A stretch of DNA of 12,042 nt from SZUA-430 sp044375275. GTDB lineage: Bacteria; Pseudomonadota; Alphaproteobacteria; Micropepsales; Micropepsaceae. Under the pieces are notes generated by a model that was given only the letters and a program-made list of their open reading frames with translations, did no database searches and was not told the origin of the DNA. Shown here in pieces: positions 1-6,653 of the stretch (positions are counted from its first letter, which is position 1; the number at the start of each line of letters is the position of its first letter). The DNA lies in assembly GCA_044375275.1 (NCBI GenBank), contig JBILMZ010000098.1:1-12042 (forward strand). The letters are read 5' to 3'. The position numbers were made by a program, and so were the translations under genes.

Positions 1-2
1 CC

Positions 3-392
3 GTTTCTGCGGCCTCCGATGAAGTGAAATTCATCGTGGTAAAGACGTTTTATTTTATCGGTCAGCTCTTGACCGGTAGCGCGGACTACCAGCAGTTGTC
101 TGGCCCGATCGGAATCGCCACGGTTTCCGGCAAAGTCGCCGTCCAGTTTGGGGTTGTTGCATTAATCAACCTGGCGGCGGTGTTGTCTGTAAGCATCGGT
201 TTACTCAATCTTTTTCCAATACCGATGCTCGACGGGGGACATATCCTGTACTATGCCATAGAAGCAGTGCGTGGGCGTCCGCTGGGGGAGCGGGCCCAAG
301 AGCTGGGTTTTCGTATTGGACTGGCATTTGTGGTCTGCCTGTTGCTGTTCGCAACCTGGAATGATCTCACAAAGCTGGTTTCATCCGGATGA
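3..392 (+). CDS. rseP: RseP/MmpA family site-2 zinc metalloprotease, C-terminal part (5' end outside window)
   Basis: This is the last 129 codons of an inner-membrane intramembrane protease that cleaves membrane-bound substrates such as anti-sigma factors (MmpA in Caulobacter). Visible landmarks are the segment SGPIGIA, which in this family follows the PDZ region, then a hydrophobic stretch, then NLFPIPMLDGGH. That last motif carries the aspartate that is the third zinc ligand of S2P proteases. A final transmembrane helix ends in ATWNDL. The HExxH half of the active site must lie upstream of the window. The reading frame is open to the left edge, so the GTG at 24 is an internal codon, not a start. 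The stop is 61 bases before bamA; rseP-bamA-skp is a common order in Proteobacteria. Identity is firm from the LDGGH motif plus context. Confidence 0.93.
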   Translation, partial: VSAASDEVKFIVVKTFYFIGQLLTGSADYQQLSGPIGIATVSGKVAVQFGVVALINLAAVLSVSIGLLNLFPIPMLDGGHILYYAIEAVRGRPLGERAQELGFRIGLAFVVCLLLFATWNDLTKLVSSG

Positions 393-453
393 TCCGGTTT
401 CAGTTCATGAAGAGTCAGCAGTATCTGTGTCTTCTGCCGCGGGGCGTAAACGA

Positions 454-2745
454 ATGAATAGAGTACTGGGATTGATTTTCGCGCTCGTTGCGGCGGTGTT
501 TCTTCAAACCGCAACTGTTCACGCGCAGGAGGCGGAAGGCGCCGCTGTTCAGCGCATAGTCGTCGAAGGCAATCAGCGCATCGAGGAATCCACGGTCATC
601 TCCTATATGGTGATCAAGGAAGGCCAGGCCTATTCGCAGGCGCAGGTCGACCAGTCCCTGAAGACGCTGTTCGCCACCGGCCTCTTTGCTGACGTTCAGA
701 TCCAGCAGTCCAACGGCGTCGTGACGGTGAAGGTCGTTGAGAATCCGATCATCAACCGCATCGCGTTCGACGGTAACTCCAAGATTTCCAACAAGACGCT
801 CGAAGATGAAGTCCAGCTGAAGCCGCGCATGGTGTTCTCGCGCGCGAAGGTTCAGGCGGACGTTCAGCGCGTGCTTGAAGTTTATCGCCGCTCGGGTCGG
901 TTCGCCGCTCAGGTCGAACCCAAGACGGTGCAGTTGGGCCAGAACCGCGTTGACCTGGTCTTTGAAGTGAACGAAGGCCCGACAACGGGCGTCAGCCGCA
1001 TCATCTTCATCGGCAACAAGCAATTCAGTGACGGTACGCTGCGCGACAAGATCGCGACAGGTGAGTCTGTGTGGTGGAACTTCCTGCAGACAAACGACAA
1101 CTATGATCCGGATCGTCTGACCTTCGACCGCGAGCAGCTCCGTCGTTACTACCTGTCCGAAGGATTTGCTGACTTCCGAGTGATCTCGGCCGTTGCCGAA
1201 CTCGCGCCGGATCGCAGTGGCTTCTATATCACCTTCACCATCGAAGAAGGCGAGAAGTACAATTTCGGCAAGGTTGAGATCGATACGAAGCTCAAGGAAA
1301 TTCCGGTTGATGATCTCCAGCAGCTGATCCGTTTCGAAGGCGGAGAGCAGTACAACGCCGAACTCATCGACAAAAGCGTCGACGCCCTCACGATGGCGGC
1401 TGGCACGAAGGGTTATGCCTTTGTCGACATCCGTCCGCGCGTTCGCCGCAACAAGGAAGATCAGACGGTAGATGTGGTCTTCAAGATTGAAGAAGGCCCG
1501 CGCGTCTACATCGAGCGCATCAATATTGTCGGCAATACCCGCACGCTGGACAAGGTTGTCCGTCGTGAGATCCGGCTGGTCGAAGGTGATGCGTTCAATC
1601 GTGTGCTGATCAACCGCTCACGCTCGCGCATTCGTGGCCTTGGGTTCTTCAAGAAGGTTGAAATCAGCGAAGAGCAGGGCACTTCTGCCGATCGCACGGT
1701 TCTGAATGTTGAAGTTGAGGAGCAGTCCACGGGCGAGTTTTCTGTCAGCGCTGGCTTCTCTTCGGCTGACAACGTCGTAGGCGCCGTCAGCCTGACAGAA
1801 AAGAACCTCTTGGGACGTGGCCAGTTCCTGCGTCTCCAGGTGTCGCTGTCCAGCATTCGTCAGCAGATTGACCTGCGCTTCACGGAACCCTACTTCCTTG
1901 ACCGCAACATGTCGGCGGGCTTCGACCTCTACAACACCTATTCCGTGTTCGATGAGTCCAATTATGAAGCCAGCATTCGCGGCCTCGGGCTTCGCCTCAG
2001 CTTCCCGCTCTCGGAATTTGGTCGCCTCGGCCTGCGATACACGCTGCGTCAGGACGACGTGACGGTCACCGGCTTAGCTGGCGACGTCCAGGAAGGTATT
2101 ACGGTCCTTTCATCAGCCGGCTTCACCTACGTCTATGATGACAAGGATGATCCGATCGAGCCAAAGAACGGCTTTGACCTTAACTGGAGCGTTGATGCTG
2201 CCGGTATTGGCGGAGACAAGGAATACGTTCGTACAGAGGTCAGCGCCGACTGGTTCAAGCGGCTGTGGTACGATGAACTCATCCTGAATGTTTCGATGTC
2301 TGCGGGCTACATTATCGCCTTTGGAGACGATCCACTCTCTGCGAATGACCGCTTTTTCAAAGGCGGCGGTTCGTTCCGTGGTTTCAAGACGTCCGGTATC
2401 GGTCCTCGCGAAACAGCAACAACTGGAACACCGCCTTCCGTCGGTGGCGAAGCCTTCGCCATTGGCACGGTTGAATTGCGCGTTCCAAACTTCCTGCCTG
2501 AAGAACTGGGCATCAAGACGGCCATCTTCACCGACGTGGGTACAGTCGGCATGGTGGCTGACAAGCAGGCTTGCGGCGTGACGACCTGTATCGTTGACGA
2601 TATGGCGCTGCGCGCATCTGCGGGCGTCAGTGTCTACTGGAACTCACCTTTTGGTCCGGTACGTCTTGATTTCTCCCAGGTTTTGAACAAAGAAGACTAC
2701 GACCAAACGGAGTCCTTCCGCTTCAGCGCAGGAACGAAGTTTTAG
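454..2745 (+). CDS. bamA: Outer membrane protein assembly factor BamA (Omp85)
   Basis: This is the central subunit of the BAM complex, which folds and inserts beta-barrel proteins into the outer membrane. It has 763 residues, usual for the family. Residues 1-25 form a signal peptide with a cleavage site after VHA. Five POTRA repeats follow at about 31-98, 99-175, 178-266, 267-346 and 349-424, several opening with a V-x-G-N type strand. The C-terminal beta-barrel runs from about 430 to 763 and ends in phenylalanine, the usual outer-membrane barrel signature. The lid-loop motif FRGF is at 641-644. I chose the ATG at 454 because it starts directly at the signal peptide. The open frame continues upstream, but that sequence overlaps rseP and has no signal-peptide character. 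An in-frame GTG at 427 would only lengthen the n-region. No strong ribosome site is seen. Two cysteines (707 and 712) sit in a predicted late extracellular loop and could form a disulfide. Confidence 0.97.
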   Translation: MNRVLGLIFALVAAVFLQTATVHAQEAEGAAVQRIVVEGNQRIEESTVISYMVIKEGQAYSQAQVDQSLKTLFATGLFADVQIQQSNGVVTVKVVENPIINRIAFDGNSKISNKTLEDEVQLKPRMVFSRAKVQADVQRVLEVYRRSGRFAAQVEPKTVQLGQNRVDLVFEVNEGPTTGVSRIIFIGNKQFSDGTLRDKIATGESVWWNFLQTNDNYDPDRLTFDREQLRRYYLSEGFADFRVISAVAELAPDRSGFYITFTIEEGEKYNFGKVEIDTKLKEIPVDDLQQLIRFEGGEQYNAELIDKSVDALTMAAGTKGYAFVDIRPRVRRNKEDQTVDVVFKIEEGPRVYIERINIVGNTRTLDKVVRREIRLVEGDAFNRVLINRSRSRIRGLGFFKKVEISEEQGTSADRTVLNVEVEEQSTGEFSVSAGFSSADNVVGAVSLTEKNLLGRGQFLRLQVSLSSIRQQIDLRFTEPYFLDRNMSAGFDLYNTYSVFDESNYEASIRGLGLRLSFPLSEFGRLGLRYTLRQDDVTVTGLAGDVQEGITVLSSAGFTYVYDDKDDPIEPKNGFDLNWSVDAAGIGGDKEYVRTEVSADWFKRLWYDELILNVSMSAGYIIAFGDDPLSANDRFFKGGGSFRGFKTSGIGPRETATTGTPPSVGGEAFAIGTVELRVPNFLPEELGIKTAIFTDVGTVGMVADKQACGVTTCIVDDMALRASAGVSVYWNSPFGPVRLDFSQVLNKEDYDQTESFRFSAGTKF

Positions 2746-2753
2746 TCCGCTCC

Positions 2754-2759
2754 AGGAGA
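2754..2759 (+). promoter_or_regulatory. Ribosome binding site of ompH
   Basis: AGGAGA, nine bases after the bamA stop codon, with 8 bases before the ATG at 2768. This is one of the two clearest Shine-Dalgarno sequences in the window and supports the chosen start. It suggests that the chaperone is translated efficiently and independently of bamA termination. Confidence 0.8.
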
Positions 2760-2767
2760 ATACAAAC

Positions 2768-3433
2768 ATGACTGATCGTAAGGCCCGTTGGGCCATGGCC
2801 GCACTCGCGGTGACTACTCTCGCTTTCGGCGCCACGGCAGCTTACGCGCAGCCCGCGCCTGCCAAGCCCGCGGCCGCCAAGCCAGCCGCTGCCCCTGCAG
2901 CCGCAGGCAAGCCGGCTCCGGCCGCCGTCATCCTCTTCCTCGACCGTGGCACGGTGCTGCGGAAGTCCGCTGTTGGCACCGACATGTACAAGCAGGTCGA
3001 AGCCCTCGCGAAGAAAATGGAAACGGACTTCGCGCCGGAAAACAAGAAGATCCAGGCCGACATCCAGGCACTGCAAGCGCAGGCAGACGTGCTGACACCG
3101 CAGGCGCGTCAGTCCAAGGTCAAGGAACTCGAAACGCGTCGCCAGGCGCTGCAGAAGAAGATCCAGGACCGTCAGTCTGCCATCCAGGGTGGTCTGGCAA
3201 ACTCGCGGACGCAGATCGAGAAGGCGCTCGCGCCGATCCTCGAGAAACTGCTGACGGAGCGCAAGGCCAACCTGCTTCTTGATCGTGGCCTCGTTGTTCT
3301 CGGAGCCACCGAGCTCGACATCACCCAGACGGTTATCGACCGCCTGAACAAGTCTCTGCCGAAGGTAACCGTGACGCCGGTTGCAGCGAAGGCCCCTGCC
3401 AAGCCGGCAGCGCCTGCGAAGCCCGCTGGTTAA
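2768..3433 (+). CDS. skp: OmpH/Skp family periplasmic chaperone
   Basis: Skp-type chaperones hold unfolded outer-membrane proteins in the periplasm on their way to BamA. The product has 221 residues, longer than the roughly 160 of E. coli Skp. A signal peptide covers residues 1-27 with an AYA cleavage site. A low-complexity linker rich in Ala, Pro and Lys follows at 28-53. The OmpH core starts near residue 54 (VILFLDRGTVL), continues through long heptad-like helices at about 70-165 that would form the coiled-coil tentacles, and closes with a strand near LLLDRG at 170-174 and a helix to about 198. A second Ala/Pro/Lys tail ends the protein (about 205-221). Both tails appear to be additions to the family core. 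It lies 22 bases after bamA with its own ribosome site. The family call is firm; the role of the tails is unknown. Confidence 0.93.
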   Translation: MTDRKARWAMAALAVTTLAFGATAAYAQPAPAKPAAAKPAAAPAAAGKPAPAAVILFLDRGTVLRKSAVGTDMYKQVEALAKKMETDFAPENKKIQADIQALQAQADVLTPQARQSKVKELETRRQALQKKIQDRQSAIQGGLANSRTQIEKALAPILEKLLTERKANLLLDRGLVVLGATELDITQTVIDRLNKSLPKVTVTPVAAKAPAKPAAPAKPAG

Positions 3434-3459
3434 CAGTGCAGACACATTGAGGGAAAGAA

Positions 3460-3492
3460 GGGCCGGATCTGAAAAGATCCGGTCCTTTGTCT
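3460..3492 (+). terminator. Hairpin between ompH and lpxD: weak intrinsic terminator or attenuator
   Basis: An 11-base-pair stem (3460-3470 with 3475-3485, one G-T wobble) closes a GAAA tetraloop and is followed by TTTGTCT. The stem is strong but the T-run is short and interrupted, so I expect partial termination. It lies 27 bases after the ompH stop and 17 bases before the lpxD start. It is the only strong hairpin I found in the spacers of the + strand operon and would lower lipid A gene expression relative to bamA/ompH, or protect the 3' end of the upstream message. Confidence 0.7.
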
Positions 3493-3502
3493 ATTGTGAC
3501 GA

Positions 3503-4552
3503 ATGGCCGATCCACGATTCTATGACAGCAAGGGACCCTTCAGCATTGCTCAGATCGAGCAGGTGACGAAGGCAGCCCTCAAGGCAGGCGACAGGGAAGT
3601 TCAGGTCTGTGACCTCGCGCCCCTGGACCGAGCTACGTCACGCCACCTCGCCTATTGCGAAGGGCCCCGTTTCGGGGCCGCGCTGCGGGACACCAAGGCT
3701 ACAGCCGTGTTCGTGACGCCGCAGATGGCAGGGCGCGTACCCGAGGGCGTGCTTGCACTCGAATGCGCAAAACCTGCCATGGCATTCGCGCAGATGGCTC
3801 ATGCGTTCTATCCCGATGCAGGCCTGCTCTGGTCCGTCAACCAGCCCCCGGTTCAGTCGATTTCACCATCGGCGCGTATCGGCGAAGGCACCGTGATCGC
3901 CCCCGGTGTGTTTCTCGGCGACGGCGTCGAGATCGGCCGCATGGCAGTCATCGGACCCGGGAGCGTGATCGGCCGTGGTGTCCAGATTGGAAACGGCACG
4001 CATGTCGGCGCCCACGTTTCGATCAGCCACGCTCTGATTGGCGACAACTGTTCGATCCACCCCGGGGCTCGCATCGGCCAGGACGGGTTTGGCTACGTCA
4101 ATACGCCGGCCGGACACTTCAAGATTCCCCAGCTCGGCCGTGTCATCATCCAGGACAACGTCGAAGTGGGCGCCAACGTGACGATCGATCGGGGCGCCAT
4201 GTCGGATACGATCATCGGCGAAGGATCCAAATTGGATAATCTCGTGCAGATCGGGCACAACGCGCGCATGGGCCGCCATAGCATCATCGTCTCCCAGGCC
4301 GGAATGTCTGGCAGTTCGGAAATTGAGGATTTTGTCGTGATTGGCGGCCAGGCCGGAGTGTCCAATCACGTGAAGATCGGAAAGGGCGCCTTCATCGCGG
4401 GCAAGAGCGGCGTGACGCGCTCGCTTGAAGGCGGAAAGGTTTACGGCGGGTTTCCCGCCCGACCCGTAGAGCAATGGCGCAAGGAAGTCGGCGTTGTTGC
4501 GCGCATGGCAAAAGCAGGAAAGTCAAAGACCGAGCAGACCGACAATGACTGA
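3503..4552 (+). CDS. lpxD: UDP-3-O-(3-hydroxyacyl)glucosamine N-acyltransferase LpxD
   Basis: LpxD catalyses the third lipid A step, transferring a 3-hydroxyacyl chain from acyl carrier protein to the 2-amino group of UDP-3-O-acyl-GlcN in the cytoplasm. It has 349 residues, normal for the family. The N-terminal uridine-binding domain spans about 1-105. Left-handed beta-helix hexapeptide repeats cover about 120-300, and a helical C-terminal end carries VEQWRKEVGVVARM. The catalytic histidine is H252 in LVQIGHNARMG, and the GQDGFGY loop is at 192-198. The start at 3503 gives the usual MADPRFYD opening, but no Shine-Dalgarno sequence is visible just upstream. The end overlaps fabZ by 8 bases. 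LpxA is the nearest relative by fold, but the N-terminal domain and the order of genes rule it out here. Confidence 0.97.
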   Translation: MADPRFYDSKGPFSIAQIEQVTKAALKAGDREVQVCDLAPLDRATSRHLAYCEGPRFGAALRDTKATAVFVTPQMAGRVPEGVLALECAKPAMAFAQMAHAFYPDAGLLWSVNQPPVQSISPSARIGEGTVIAPGVFLGDGVEIGRMAVIGPGSVIGRGVQIGNGTHVGAHVSISHALIGDNCSIHPGARIGQDGFGYVNTPAGHFKIPQLGRVIIQDNVEVGANVTIDRGAMSDTIIGEGSKLDNLVQIGHNARMGRHSIIVSQAGMSGSSEIEDFVVIGGQAGVSNHVKIGKGAFIAGKSGVTRSLEGGKVYGGFPARPVEQWRKEVGVVARMAKAGKSKTEQTDND

Positions 4553-5018
4553 ACAAGCACTCGAAACCGCAAACATCACCCGCTTGATGGAGCTACTGCC
4601 CCATCGGGCTCCCATGCTGCTGATCGATCGCATGATCGACATCGTACCGAACACGAGCGCAACAGGCGTGAAGGCCGTGTCGATGAGCGAACCCTTCTTC
4701 GCGGGACACTTCCCGGGACAACCCATCATGCCAGGGGTGCTCATCGTCGAAGCCATGGCCCAGACGGCCGGCGCACTGGTGATGCACTCTCTCAAGGCGA
4801 AGGCCGGAGACAAGGTTGTCTACTTCATGTCGATCGACAAGGCGCGATTTAGGCACCCTGTCATACCGGGAGACCTTCTTCTCCTGCCGGTGAAGATGCA
4901 GAAGGCGCGCATGCCTGTCTGGCGTTTCTCCGGAGAAGCTTACGTAAATGGCAAACTTTGTGCAGAAGCCGAATTCACGGCAATGATCGCTGAAAAAGCG
5001 GATAACACGGACAAGTAA
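4545..5018 (+). CDS. fabZ: 3-hydroxyacyl-ACP dehydratase FabZ
   Basis: FabZ is a hotdog-fold enzyme that dehydrates (3R)-hydroxyacyl-ACP to trans-2-enoyl-ACP in fatty acid elongation. It has 157 residues, close to the family's usual 145-155. The N-terminal LLPHRAPMLLIDR is typical. The catalytic pair is visible as H55 in GHFPGQPIMPG and E69 in VEAMAQ. The ATG at 4545 lies inside lpxD's end, with both stop and start in ATGACTGA, which suggests translational coupling. A longer in-frame start at 4494 is rejected because it would lie within the lpxD coding sequence and add non-family residues. Its place among the lpx genes makes sense because LpxA, LpxD and FabZ compete for the same 3-hydroxyacyl-ACP pool. 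Confidence 0.97.
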   Translation: MTEQALETANITRLMELLPHRAPMLLIDRMIDIVPNTSATGVKAVSMSEPFFAGHFPGQPIMPGVLIVEAMAQTAGALVMHSLKAKAGDKVVYFMSIDKARFRHPVIPGDLLLLPVKMQKARMPVWRFSGEAYVNGKLCAEAEFTAMIAEKADNTDK

Positions 5019-5019
5019 A

Positions 5020-5829
5020 ATGACGAACATTCATCCCAGCTCGGTCGTTGACAGGAACGCAAAGATCCATCCTACGGTCCAGATCGGCCCCTTCTGCGTT
5101 GTCGGCCCGAAAGTCACGCTTGGCGAGAATGTGAAGCTGGTGAACCATGTCTGCGTCGACGGCGCGACCACGATTGGCGACGGTACCACCGTGTTTCCGT
5201 TTGCCTCGCTCGGCCAGCCGCCGCAGAGCCTCGCCTACAAGGGTGAACCCGTCGAACTGATCATTGGCAAGAACAACATCATCCGCGAACATGTCACGAT
5301 GAATCCGGGCACGGCGCGCGGTGGTGCCGTGACGCGGGTGGGCGACAACTGCATGTTCATGGCGGACAGCCATGTGGCCCATGACTGCATCGTCGGCAGC
5401 AACTGCGTGTTTGCCAACAACGCGATGGTTGGCGGGCATGTGGTTGTCGACGACTTCGTCTGGCTCGGCGGCGGCGCTGCCGTACACCAGTTCAGCCGCA
5501 TTGGTCGCCATGCCTTCGTGGGTGGCATGGCTGGTCTTGAAGGAGACCTGATCCCCTATGGTTCCGTCATGGGCAATCGTGCCTATCTTGCGGGCCTGAA
5601 CCTCGTTGGCCTCAAGCGGCGCGGGTTCTCGCGCGACCAGATCCACGAGCTGCGCAATGCCTATCGCTTGCTGTTCGCCCAGGAAGGCACTTTCCAGGAG
5701 CGACTGTCCGACGTTGCAGAACTCTTCGCAACCAACACGGAAGTCATGGAGATCGTCAACTTCGTGCGCAGCGGCGGCAATCGACCTCTCTGCATGCCCA
5801 ATCGGGAAAGCCGACCCGATCCGGCGTGA
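5020..5829 (+). CDS. lpxA: UDP-N-acetylglucosamine O-acyltransferase LpxA
   Basis: LpxA performs the first lipid A reaction: transfer of a 3-hydroxyacyl chain from ACP to the 3-OH of UDP-GlcNAc. It has 269 residues (E. coli 262). Hexapeptide repeats forming a left-handed beta-helix run from residue 1 to about 185, opening with IHPSSVVDRNAKIHP. The catalytic histidine is H121 in DSHVAHDC, with H118 matching the second conserved histidine. The helical C-terminal domain begins at the family motif LKRRGFSRDQI near 198-208. The ATG lies one base after the fabZ stop and the stop codon overlaps the lpxI GTG. No good ribosome site is present, consistent with coupling to fabZ. Acyl chain length preference cannot be read with confidence from the sequence. 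Confidence 0.97.
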   Translation: MTNIHPSSVVDRNAKIHPTVQIGPFCVVGPKVTLGENVKLVNHVCVDGATTIGDGTTVFPFASLGQPPQSLAYKGEPVELIIGKNNIIREHVTMNPGTARGGAVTRVGDNCMFMADSHVAHDCIVGSNCVFANNAMVGGHVVVDDFVWLGGGAAVHQFSRIGRHAFVGGMAGLEGDLIPYGSVMGNRAYLAGLNLVGLKRRGFSRDQIHELRNAYRLLFAQEGTFQERLSDVAELFATNTEVMEIVNFVRSGGNRPLCMPNRESRPDPA

Positions 5830-6653
5830 AATCACAGGTGTCCACGCTGGGTATCATCGCGGGCGGAGGTGAGCTCCCGCTTGAAGTGGCGCGAGCGGCC
5901 GCGGCAGCGGGCCGTGAAGTCTTCATCATGGCCGTTTCCGAGTTCGCGGAGGACATTCCCGAGCCCTTCGCAAGCGAACGCAACAGCATTGCCAAATTCG
6001 GGCGTTCCATCGCCGCCCTGCGACGGCACGGCTGCAAGGACCTCGTCTTCGTCGGTCACTTTGCGCGACCAAGGGACAAGAACCTGAAGATCAGGCCGGA
6101 CCTGCAGGCTCTCTGGTTTCTCGTGTCAAATTTCGGCGTGCTGCGCCGCTCAAATGACGGCATCCACCGCGCCTTTGCGGCAACGTTTGAACGACGCGGC
6201 TTTCGCGTGCAATCACCGCTGCAGGTCGTGCCGTCACTGGCAGCAAAGCAGGGCTACCTGACCGACAAGCATGCGACACCGGATGTGGAAGCAGGCTTCG
6301 TGGACGCGCTTGCAGCCGCGCGCATTCACGGCAACACCGGCCAGGGCCAGGCAATCGTGGTGCGGGGCGGCCAAACCATTGCCGCAGAAACCCGCTCCGG
6401 TACGGACGCAATGCTGAAGGCACTGGAAATCAGTCAGGCCCGCGGCGCCGTGCTGGCCAAATCGATGGCGCCGGACCAGTTGCCCACGATGGATCCGCCG
6501 GCCATCGGCGTGCAGACCATCGAGCTTGCCGCAGCGGCAGGGCTCGCCGGCGTGATTGTCGAAGCAGGCAAGAGCGTGATCGTGCGACCCGACCTGGTGA
6601 AGGCCGCAGCCGACAAGGCCGGCATCTTCGTATTTGGAGCATCCTCTCAATGA
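5826..6653 (+). CDS. lpxI: UDP-2,3-diacylglucosamine pyrophosphatase LpxI
   Basis: LpxI hydrolyses UDP-2,3-diacylglucosamine to lipid X and UMP, the step done by LpxH in E. coli. It is the usual alternative in alphaproteobacteria and was characterised in Caulobacter. It has 275 residues, normal for the family. The N-terminal LGIIAGGGELPLEVA (8-22) is the family's opening strand and loop. GTDAML (192-197) and MDPPAIG (222-228) mark the C-terminal catalytic domain, where D223 probably matches the essential Asp known from the Caulobacter enzyme. The GTG start shares GTGA with the lpxA stop; a second in-frame GTG at 5838 is possible but less usual in position. The segment around 212-223 looks less charged than I recall for the family (see findings). 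Position between lpxA and lpxB strongly supports the call. Confidence 0.95.
   Translation: MKSQVSTLGIIAGGGELPLEVARAAAAAGREVFIMAVSEFAEDIPEPFASERNSIAKFGRSIAALRRHGCKDLVFVGHFARPRDKNLKIRPDLQALWFLVSNFGVLRRSNDGIHRAFAATFERRGFRVQSPLQVVPSLAAKQGYLTDKHATPDVEAGFVDALAAARIHGNTGQGQAIVVRGGQTIAAETRSGTDAMLKALEISQARGAVLAKSMAPDQLPTMDPPAIGVQTIELAAAAGLAGVIVEAGKSVIVRPDLVKAAADKAGIFVFGASSQ

Noticed and set aside
271..453. Upstream extension of the bamA frame across the rseP end
   Set aside because: It would bury the signal peptide inside the protein, and the added sequence overlaps the conserved rseP C-terminus in another frame.
2723..3445. 240-codon open frame on the - strand opposite ompH
   Set aside because: Shadow of ompH; the arginine/leucine/glycine-rich composition reflects the reverse of Ala/Lys/Gln codons and no family is recognisable.
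4975..5835. 286-codon open frame on the - strand opposite lpxA
   Set aside because: Mirror of lpxA, with His/Asp/Ala-rich sequence derived from hexapeptide-repeat codons; no motif, no ribosome site, and it runs against a tightly packed operon.
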